From the NCBI GenBank assembly GCA_025455125.1, contig JALONE010000006.1, positions 1 to 13,181 of the forward strand: DNA of 13,181 bases, in the 5' to 3' direction. The position numbers and the translations under genes were made by a program. How positions within the stretch are numbered: position 1 is the stretch's first letter; every line of letters begins with the position of its first letter. This DNA comes from Bacteroidota bacterium. Lineage in GTDB: Bacteria > Bacteroidota > Ignavibacteria > UBA10030. The notes below the pieces were generated by a model, which did not search any database, was not told where the DNA came from, and saw nothing but the letters and a program-made list of their open reading frames with translations. This document shows, one piece after another, positions 7,517-13,181 of this stretch.

Positions 7517-10500
7517 AATCTGCACACCGTGCCTTTCGTAAAGCTGAAGGAACAATGCCCGCTCACAAGTCCACCCAGGATGGAATATCGTCCGCCGACG
7601 GTCCCAGAAACCCAGATTGGATTCGGCCCCCCGGCTTCAAGTAACGCGGCCGCGCTGAGGCCGAGGATCTCGAAGCTTCCGCGAATACCGACGAATGTCC
7701 ATTTACACCAGCGGCAGATCTTGCAGTACCACGGACCGCATGGTTTGTAGAGCCAAAATCCGATCGAAATATCCAGTCCGATCGAACCTTGCACATACGC
7801 GTAGAGCTGTCCTTGCGCATACCAATTGTTGATGCCCGCGCATCGGTTCTGCTGCATCAACGCGATGTCGAATCCACCCCCTGCGGAGAACTCGCCATAG
7901 AAAATGGCGTATCTCTGTCTCCCTGTGCTTAGCGAGACGGATGCACCGAACGCGAATCCATTCCCCGCGGCGAGACGCGCATCGCGGACGATGTAAATGT
8001 TGCCCAGGATACGCGTCACCTCTTGTGGCGGAGGCGGAGGCGACGGCAGATCGCGGCCGAGCATCAGATAGCCCCCCGTTCGCAGCCAGTCGGCAAGAGT
8101 GAGCGAGATACGATTACTCGGCTCGCCGATCTTGATGTACCAAGTGGCGGGCTCCACATGCATGACCGCCTGTCCTCCACCCGACACCGGCGGCGCATTG
8201 ATATTGACGTTGAAGACGCCATGGAGCGTGCTTCGCGGGAAATCGTACGTAATGTCGGCAAACATCGTCACGCGGGCCTTCTGACGCGCGGTGAGTTCCG
8301 CCATCATGTAGCCGTTTCCTTGAAGCGTGATGCGGCCGATCGTCACACCGCCGGCGGTGTTCTGCAATTCAACTTCAAGCGCAACGTCCGCGTTGAAGGC
8401 GTCGGGAGAGGGATAGGTTCCGAGCACGACCATGGCCTTGAAGCCGAACGATCCCTCGCGCGGGATGAACCGGAGGCCGGAAGCGGTCGCGCCGGGCGCT
8501 TCACCGGCAACCGCAGAGGCGGTCGGCGCGGCCGGCGGCGCGGTTCCTTCGCGGGTCATGTTCCACCAGAACCCTCCGCCGAGTCCGAAGAATCCGACCC
8601 CTGTCGTGCCGAAGGCGATCCCTTGTCGGAACATCCCCTTCGCATCGACATAGAAGTAACGGAAGCCGCTGACCTTCCCGAACTGCACCGTGGAGGCGAC
8701 GGTGATCTTCTGGAGGAAGTCAGCCTGAACGGCACCGCGGAAGCCGCTGCCGAAGACCGGGTCTTCACGATAGAACTTCACGCCTCCCGCGATCTTGACG
8801 GGACCGAGGTCGGCATCGACGCCGATCGTGTCAAGTTCGATACTATAGAATCGAAATTGCTGTCCGCCATCCTGGACCAATTCGCCCCAGAATTTCAGCG
8901 TGGACGTTCCGCTGATCGCCCGCGCACCCGGTGCGAGGTTGATGGCGACGTTCATGCTGAGGCCGACGAGTTCTTTCCCGCCGCGCGTCTCTTGCTGGAA
9001 TTCGATGCCGGAGATCGACATCGGGAATCCCGCGATCCCCTTCTCCGGGCTCGCGAAGCCGAACGTCCCCTTGGTGAAGTACGGCTTCGTCGTCTGCATC
9101 TTGAATCCCTGGAAGCTCAGGCCGGGGATCTTCACTTCCGGTAATCCGCCGATGTTCCCTTCGATCGTCAGACTTCCGTCGAGCGTTGCAGACGCGACGA
9201 ACTTCCGTTCAGGATTATCGTTCGTCAACGTAATATTTGTTGTCGGCTCGAGATTCAGCTTCGCTTTCCAGATGTCGGCTGTCAACGTATCGGACGGCTT
9301 GATAACGAACGTGTACCCGAGACCGCGCACCGTATCGGACGGCAGCGGCCGCGAGAGCGTGGCGGAATAGACCATCGGTTCTTCCGCGATCGGAAGTTTG
9401 ATCCTGCCGGTCAGCATCCCGCGACGCAGCGAGCTGTTGACGAAATCGATGGCGACCGTATCGAGACTGCCGCCCCAGCCGCCGAAATTCCCGCGCGGAT
9501 ATTGGAAGACGTTCTCCGCTCGGATGCTTCCGCAGAATCCTCCTTTGGCGATCATCAGATCGTTGACTGATAGCTGCGGCGGCGATGTGGAATCAAATGT
9601 GCGAAGTTCAGGCGGAAGCGGAATGGTCGCGCGCTTCAGGTAGAATCCCTTCCACGTTTCATCCTTGACGCCAGCGTACCCGGCGGGGAATTTCATGTTG
9701 TCGGGATTCGCCTTGTCCGACCAGTCGAAGACCATCTCCTGCACCTGCAGCGTCCATCCGGGGGCAGAGGTGATCTCGCATCGATCGAGACTCGCACCGA
9801 CCAGGAAGTTGCCGCCGGTCTGGACTGCGGTCATCACGCGAGTCTTCACGAGCGAATGCCCGTCATCCGGGAACGGCTTCAGCCAGTCGCGCGGGAACTG
9901 GACCTCAGCCTCGACGCGGAACTCCTTGAATCCCTTGTTGTCGAACGTGATGTAGCTTCCTTCCCCCTCCTTATTGGACTTGAGGAAGGCAAATCCCCAG
10001 CTTGTCGTATCGGGACGATAGCCGAGATCTTCGGCGAGATACAGAGTGGCCTCGCCGCTGAGTCCCGTTGGCGAGAAGCAGAGATCCCGGACGCCGAGTC
10101 CGACGCCGACGTCCGGACCGAGGGCCGGCAGTTCATACGACATCACGGCGTTGAGCACCGCTTCCGTCGGCTTGAAGACCATGCCGATGATCGCGACGAC
10201 CAGGCGTTTCCCCTCGATCGTTCGATCCAACCCAATCGGCAGTGTCATCGGGCTCAAGCCTGTCAAACCGCTCACGAGCCGCGCGGCGTCGCTCGCGAAT
10301 CCATGGAGCTCGCGTATGCGATCGGCGCTCAGTCCGATCTCTTCCCCGACGGTGTTCGCCTGGTCTTGTGTGATCGGCGAGCCTTCCGCCTGCTTCCCTT
10401 GGATCTCTCCTGCGAACACTTCCTTTTTCTGATTGACCATCAAGCCGTCGAAGACGACCTCAACCTTCGAGCGCAGGAACGGCACTTGGATGAGTCCCGT

Positions 10501-12267
10501 CCCCTTCAGCGATTGTCCGGTTCCCTCCGCTTCGGTCAATTCCATCGTGAACTTGCCGACGGTCAGCACCTGACCGGCTGAGAAGGTTTCCGATGAGGGG
10601 GTCTTGTCTTCCGGTTCCTTTGCGGCGCAAAGTGAGCGCGAATCCTTGACCTGGTAGGAGCCGGTCGGACCGACGATATATGCTCCTTCCGTTGAGGGTT
10701 GTGCCCCCGGATTCAACCAGAGCGGCCGCCAATAACGTTGACCTGTGTCGGCTTTAGCAATCGTCAGAGAGTGCATGCCGTATATCTCGGATGCCTCATC
10801 GCCATGTTCCACGGGGAGTGTTGTTCCGACGACAACCGTATCGATCGTCTCAAAGCTGCTGTCGGAGGAGACCTCGAACATCCAGGTTTCCGAGGCGGAA
10901 CTCTGATGTGCGGTCCCTCCCCCGGTGAGGATAACACTTCCTTCGGGCGGGTTTAGCATCGCGGGGCGACGGCTTTCCCAACTCAGGATCACCGAGTCCT
11001 TTCCGATCCTCGTGAGCACGCGATCCGGCACTCGCGCGCCGAGCACGAACGTCCGTTCTTCGGAAACGCATCGCACCTGATCACCGTCATACGCGCCGAC
11101 GGCTTCCACGGACCAGGTGTACTTCACCCCACGCTTGAGCTCATTCATCCAAGGGAACACTTCGGCTGGTGTGTCGTTCTCCTGGGAGAGGATGTAGGTG
11201 AACGGTTCCCCCTCCTGCTCGCCCCCGCGGAACTGGCGGGCATCGAACGTCATTGCGCGTCGTCCCGTGTATTCCTGTCCTCCTCCACTCACGCGCAGCG
11301 TGTACTCGAACGCCGTGATCCCGGAGAGGATCGGCGAGAATCGGGCAATGAGCCGCGGCGGCGACCACGGGATCGTGTCGCGGTCGGCGGGATAAAGCAG
11401 TTCCGCGGCCAGCTCGCGCGGTACGATGGGAGCCGAGCGCTTGAATGTGAACGTCCAGACATCGCTGAAACCCTTGTTCCGCGTCGCCGGCAGATCATAT
11501 TGATTCACCGCTTGCACGCGCCACGCGTAGCGCTTTCCTTCGACGAGTTCCTGCGCCGAGAGTGGATACCGGATCAGGAACTTACCGACCTCCGAGGTCT
11601 CGAAGTGCGGGATGTTCGCTTCAATGGCTTGCAGCGGGTTCTGGCCGTCGAGGAGTTCGACGAGCTTGAACTGGTACGTGATCGTGTACTCGACGGGAGA
11701 ATTGACTGGAGTCCAGCTGAACTCCGGGTATTGCGCGAGCGGTTCGCGATAGTTGTCCTGCGGCCACAGCAGTTTGATCGGCTCGGCATCGGTCACGCGG
11801 AAGATGACGCAGCGACGTGCGATGAAAACGTTCTCGGTCTGGGGGTCGATCACGGTCGCGCAGATGTAGTAGTTCCCTTCGGGGAGGCGTCCGGAGCGGA
11901 TGACCAGCTCTTTCAGCGATTCGTCGATCGCATCGATGTCGAACTCCACCAGGTCGGTGTTATTCAGCATGATCACGGAACCCGGCATCAAGGTCTTCTC
12001 GATGCGGCTCTTGAAGATCGGCGTGCCGACGGGGACATTGCGGAATGCCTCCGTGACGATACGGACCGGCGTCGGCGCCGTCAGATCGGCGTTCGACAGG
12101 ATGAGGGTCGCGATCCCCGCGATCTGCTTCCAGTCGCTCACGAACGGCGATGGATCGGACTGTGCGGTCAGATCGAGCTGCCACCCTTGTGCGAGGGAGT
12201 ACGCGGGGAGAGCCAATGACATGATGCACACGAGGAACAGCGGGAGGAACAGCCTGCGGGGATTCAT
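7513..12267 (-). CDS. Giant TANFOR-type secreted protein, first gene of the operon
   Basis: 1584 residues. Signal peptide at 1-27 (LFLPLFLVCIMSLALPAYSLAQ). Residues about 28-165 match the TANFOR pattern described first in Tannerella forsythia: a long beta domain with LPEGNYYICATVID at 128-141 and Cys136/Cys153 as a likely pair. FN3-like modules follow, the first with PEFSWTP (181-187) and KRYAWRVQA (245-253). The middle (about 600-970) carries features I know from TANFOR proteins: DLCFSPTGLSGEATLYL, an NKGFKEFRVEAEVQFP segment near 780, WKGFYLKRATIPLPPEL near 870, and NFGGWGGSLDTVAIDF near 930. An Ala/Pro/Thr/Gly-rich linker lies near 1236-1262. The C-terminus is cysteine-rich (Cys1476, 1510, 1515, 1518, 1521, 1572, 1582). 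No T9SS sorting domain is present. The ATG at 12267 is chosen over one at 12381 because GGAGG lies 8 bases upstream and the signal peptide starts there. The role of this family is unknown. Confidence 0.85.
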   Translation of the reverse strand: MNPRRLFLPLFLVCIMSLALPAYSLAQGWQLDLTAQSDPSPFVSDWKQIAGIATLILSNADLTAPTPVRIVTEAFRNVPVGTPIFKSRIEKTLMPGSVIMLNNTDLVEFDIDAIDESLKELVIRSGRLPEGNYYICATVIDPQTENVFIARRCVIFRVTDAEPIKLLWPQDNYREPLAQYPEFSWTPVNSPVEYTITYQFKLVELLDGQNPLQAIEANIPHFETSEVGKFLIRYPLSAQELVEGKRYAWRVQAVNQYDLPATRNKGFSDVWTFTFKRSAPIVPRELAAELLYPADRDTIPWSPPRLIARFSPILSGITAFEYTLRVSGGGQEYTGRRAMTFDARQFRGGEQEGEPFTYILSQENDTPAEVFPWMNELKRGVKYTWSVEAVGAYDGDQVRCVSEERTFVLGARVPDRVLTRIGKDSVILSWESRRPAMLNPPEGSVILTGGGTAHQSSASETWMFEVSSDSSFETIDTVVVGTTLPVEHGDEASEIYGMHSLTIAKADTGQRYWRPLWLNPGAQPSTEGAYIVGPTGSYQVKDSRSLCAAKEPEDKTPSSETFSAGQVLTVGKFTMELTEAEGTGQSLKGTGLIQVPFLRSKVEVVFDGLMVNQKKEVFAGEIQGKQAEGSPITQDQANTVGEEIGLSADRIRELHGFASDAARLVSGLTGLSPMTLPIGLDRTIEGKRLVVAIIGMVFKPTEAVLNAVMSYELPALGPDVGVGLGVRDLCFSPTGLSGEATLYLAEDLGYRPDTTSWGFAFLKSNKEGEGSYITFDNKGFKEFRVEAEVQFPRDWLKPFPDDGHSLVKTRVMTAVQTGGNFLVGASLDRCEITSAPGWTLQVQEMVFDWSDKANPDNMKFPAGYAGVKDETWKGFYLKRATIPLPPELRTFDSTSPPQLSVNDLMIAKGGFCGSIRAENVFQYPRGNFGGWGGSLDTVAIDFVNSSLRRGMLTGRIKLPIAEEPMVYSATLSRPLPSDTVRGLGYTFVIKPSDTLTADIWKAKLNLEPTTNITLTNDNPERKFVASATLDGSLTIEGNIGGLPEVKIPGLSFQGFKMQTTKPYFTKGTFGFASPEKGIAGFPMSISGIEFQQETRGGKELVGLSMNVAINLAPGARAISGTSTLKFWGELVQDGGQQFRFYSIELDTIGVDADLGPVKIAGGVKFYREDPVFGSGFRGAVQADFLQKITVASTVQFGKVSGFRYFYVDAKGMFRQGIAFGTTGVGFFGLGGGFWWNMTREGTAPPAAPTASAVAGEAPGATASGLRFIPREGSFGFKAMVVLGTYPSPDAFNADVALEVELQNTAGGVTIGRITLQGNGYMMAELTARQKARVTMFADITYDFPRSTLHGVFNVNINAPPVSGGGQAVMHVEPATWYIKIGEPSNRISLTLADWLRTGGYLMLGRDLPSPPPPPQEVTRILGNIYIVRDARLAAGNGFAFGASVSLSTGRQRYAIFYGEFSAGGGFDIALMQQNRCAGINNWYAQGQLYAYVQGSIGLDISIGFWLYKPCGPWYCKICRWCKWTFVGIRGSFEILGLSAAALLEAGGPNPIWVSGTVGGRYSILGGLVSGHCSFSFTKGTVCRL

Positions 12268-12268
12268 C

Positions 12269-12354
12269 GAGAGCCTCCAGAACGGTACCGATGACGATCT
12301 CAGAAGAAGCGAAGGGCCTCCCTCGAACGCGTGATGCGCTCCAAGGAGGCCCTC
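12269..12354 (-). promoter_or_regulatory. 5' leader with two mutually exclusive helices around the TANFOR ribosome binding site
   Basis: On the minus strand, an upstream arm (12345-12354, GAGGGCCTCC) pairs with 12313-12321 (GGAGGCCCT) as a 9-bp helix, plus one G-U. An inner stem GAGCGC/GCGTTC caps it with loop ATCAC. The same upstream arm, with one more C, also fits the ribosome binding site segment 12268-12278 (GGAGGCTCTCG): 11 bp with a single G-U wobble. The segment covers the Shine-Dalgarno GGAGG. Thus one arm can either leave the site free or hide it. The pairing is read directly from sequence. That it works as a switch (thermosensor, ligand or protein control) is inference. Confidence 0.5.
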
Positions 12355-12407
12355 GTCTCTCCAATTCAACTTCACCAGCATCCCCGGAAGCAGGAGGTCT
12401 GACTTTT

Positions 12408-12436
12408 ATTATAGACAAAGTCCGTTCGAGACGCAA
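12408..12436 (-). promoter_or_regulatory. Promoter of the four-gene operon (sigma70-like)
   Basis: Minus strand: a perfect TATAAT (12408-12413) lies 17 bases after TTGCGT (12431-12436), which matches the -35 consensus at its first three bases. Transcription would start near 12401, giving a leader of about 134 bases that contains the hairpin at 12313-12354. A TTTG (12434-12437), reminiscent of the Bacteroidota -33 element, overlaps the -35, but the matching TAnnTTTG -7 box is absent. Confidence 0.6.
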
Positions 12437-12466
12437 ATGATCCGCGACCGCCCGAAGAGCCGCGCA

Positions 12467-12495
12467 TTGACAAACGAAGCCGTTCTTGCTACGTT
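12467..12495 (+). promoter_or_regulatory. Promoter of the small zinc-ribbon-like gene (sigma70-like, extended -10)
   Basis: Plus strand: a perfect TTGACA (12467-12472), a 17-base spacer, then TACGTT (12490-12495), preceded by TGC to give an extended -10 (TGnTACGTT). The predicted start near 12502 leaves about 20 bases before the ATG at 12522, just enough for the strong AAGGAGG (12507-12513). The two divergent promoters have their -35 boxes about 30 bases apart and could share a regulator. Confidence 0.55.
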
Positions 12496-12521
12496 ACCCG
12501 CACGACAAGGAGGAATCAGCG

Positions 12522-12824
12522 ATGGAATGCATTTCCTGCAGGCATCCGTTCGGAGATCAGAAACCAGCCGCTTCAATTTCCGGCTCGATCATGGGGGACG
12601 AGAACACAGACTGTCTGTATCTCTGCCCGGTCTGCGCCACGTACACCATCGTTTCCTGGTATGACAATTTCACCGGGGGAGATGAGACGATGAGCGTATC
12701 GGGACCAAAATCGAAGGAGGAGGGAGACAGGCTGGTCGCGCTCATCAAGCGATGCGACAATCCGTGGGACAAGAAATGCCGATGCGCGGCGCACGTGGAA
12801 TATTTTCGAGGGCAGTTGGACTGA
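12522..12824 (+). CDS. Small cysteine-rich (zinc-ribbon-like) protein of unknown function
   Basis: 100 residues, no signal peptide, cytoplasmic. Two CxxC knuckles (Cys3/Cys6 in MECISC and Cys35/Cys38 in LCPVC) are spaced as in a zinc ribbon, with an extra Cys31. A second cluster near the C-terminus, Cys78, Cys86, Cys88 and His91 (RCDNPWDKKCRCAAH), could hold another metal; the protein ends EYFRGQLD. The start at 12522 is supported by AAGGAGG eight bases upstream. The frame is open upstream to an ATG at 12486, but that would lie inside the predicted -10 region. It is divergent from the TANFOR operon and has a good promoter of its own. I do not recognise a named family. It could be a metal-binding adaptor or a small regulator; no DNA-binding motif is evident. 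Confidence 0.8.
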   Translation: MECISCRHPFGDQKPAASISGSIMGDENTDCLYLCPVCATYTIVSWYDNFTGGDETMSVSGPKSKEEGDRLVALIKRCDNPWDKKCRCAAHVEYFRGQLD

Positions 12825-12837
12825 CGGGCCAGCGGAA

Positions 12838-13101
12838 CTACCTGAAGGACTGGGCGCGGGCACCTGTCTCAAGGTTCGATTCACCCGCGATCCGCGCCAA
12901 CTCACTCGGCTGGACGAATGTCGGGAACGATGTCTCACGCACCTCGAGGGGAGGCGATTGGGAATCCGCGTATGCTTCGAGGATGATCATCCGTCGTTCG
13001 TTGTCCCATTTCCAAACGACTTGAAGTGCCAGCTTTGGGTCGGGTCTGGAATGCGTCATCCCCACGCCTTCCGGCCAAACGGGCATGAACGCTTGCCGCA
13101 T
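12838..13101 (-). CDS. Small hypothetical protein, convergent with the zinc-ribbon-like gene
   Basis: 87 residues; I do not recognise it. The ATG at 13101 is the first Met after an in-frame TGA four codons upstream, and GAGGAG lies 5 bases before it, a good ribosome binding site. The frame uses the GC-ending codons typical of its neighbours (GAC, ATC, CTC, GCG). The core LALQVVWKWDNERRMIILEAYADS looks like two beta strands joined by a charged turn, followed by a polar C-terminal half (VQPSELARIAGES). No Cys, no signal peptide, no membrane segment. Its stop (12838-12840) is 13 bases from the stop of the plus-strand gene, a normal convergent arrangement. It may be a chance open frame, but the ribosome binding site and codon use argue for a real gene. 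Confidence 0.5.
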   Translation of the reverse strand: MRQAFMPVWPEGVGMTHSRPDPKLALQVVWKWDNERRMIILEAYADSQSPPLEVRETSFPTFVQPSELARIAGESNLETGARAQSFR

Positions 13102-13181
13102 CGAATGCTCCTCATCGGGGGCAAGCTCCCCGCTCCCCTCGACTGTCGGTCGTTCAGCTGCACCTAAGTCCGAAAAGAGGA
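13102..13181. other. Right end of the window, upstream of the small minus-strand gene
   Basis: 80 bases. On the minus strand it contains the GAGGAG ribosome binding site of the gene at 12838-13101, and short G/C runs that could pair weakly (GGGG...CCCC around 13117-13132). No promoter or other gene is supported. Confidence 0.3.

Noticed and set aside
8023..9144. Plus-strand open frame of 373 codons inside the TANFOR gene
   Set aside because: Arg/Asp/Glu-rich composition with no domain. The minus frame here continues the TANFOR protein with sensible beta-strand patterns.
12268..12381. N-terminal extension of the TANFOR protein by 38 residues
   Set aside because: It would cover the leader hairpin and put a non-hydrophobic stretch before the signal peptide. 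The GGAGG before 12267 fixes the start.
13117..13132. G-run/C-run inverted repeat upstream of the small minus-strand gene
   Set aside because: Only 4-5 bp of stem, not followed by a U tract; expected by chance in GC-rich DNA.
1..13181. CRISPR array, tRNA, rRNA, insertion sequence or prophage
   Set aside because: No evenly spaced direct repeats, cloverleaf-like stems, transposase motifs or terminal inverted repeats were seen on reading both strands.

Overview
The window looks like a piece of a chromosome from a GC-rich (roughly 55-60% by eye) member of the Bacteroidota/Chlorobi/Ignavibacteria-type group, or a related lineage with a type IX secretion system (T9SS). The main reasons are a classic T9SS type A C-terminal sorting domain (QNFPNPFNPSTTIEF near the start, SGLYFY...RRMALVK at the end), a TonB-dependent receptor with an N-terminal carboxypeptidase-like regulatory domain, and a very large TANFOR-type surface protein. 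No RNA genes, insertion sequences, phage genes or CRISPR arrays were seen. Species cannot be decided from this sequence alone.

Layout, reading along the minus strand from right to left: (i) 13101-12838, a small unknown gene. (ii) 12522-12824, a plus-strand gene for a 100-residue cysteine-rich (zinc-ribbon-like) protein, convergent with the former. (iii) 12268-12521, a divergent regulatory region with a sigma70-type promoter for each direction and a 5' leader that can form two mutually exclusive helices, one covering the ribosome binding site of the next gene. (iv) 12267-2505, a tightly packed four-gene operon: a 1584-residue TANFOR-type secreted protein, a 718-residue fibronectin type III protein (4-base ATGA overlap), a 565-residue predicted outer-membrane beta-barrel (27-base gap, strong ribosome binding site), and a 374-residue GNAT-like acetyltransferase (5-base gap). 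(v) 2268-1213, a monocistronic T9SS cargo protein with a jelly-roll-like domain, ended by a 19-bp hairpin at 1144-1190. (vi) 1105 to beyond base 1, the N-terminal part of a TonB-dependent receptor.

The most interesting unit is the four-gene operon. Three consecutive products carry signal peptides and look like cell-envelope or surface components: a giant beta-rich protein, a chain of FN3 modules and an outer-membrane barrel. They are coupled to one cytoplasmic acyltransferase-like enzyme. Neither the TANFOR nor the FN3 protein has a recognisable T9SS sorting domain, so how they reach the surface and whether they dock on the barrel is open. The inference is an uncharacterised envelope assembly under leader-RNA control. 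No function can be assigned from the sequence alone.
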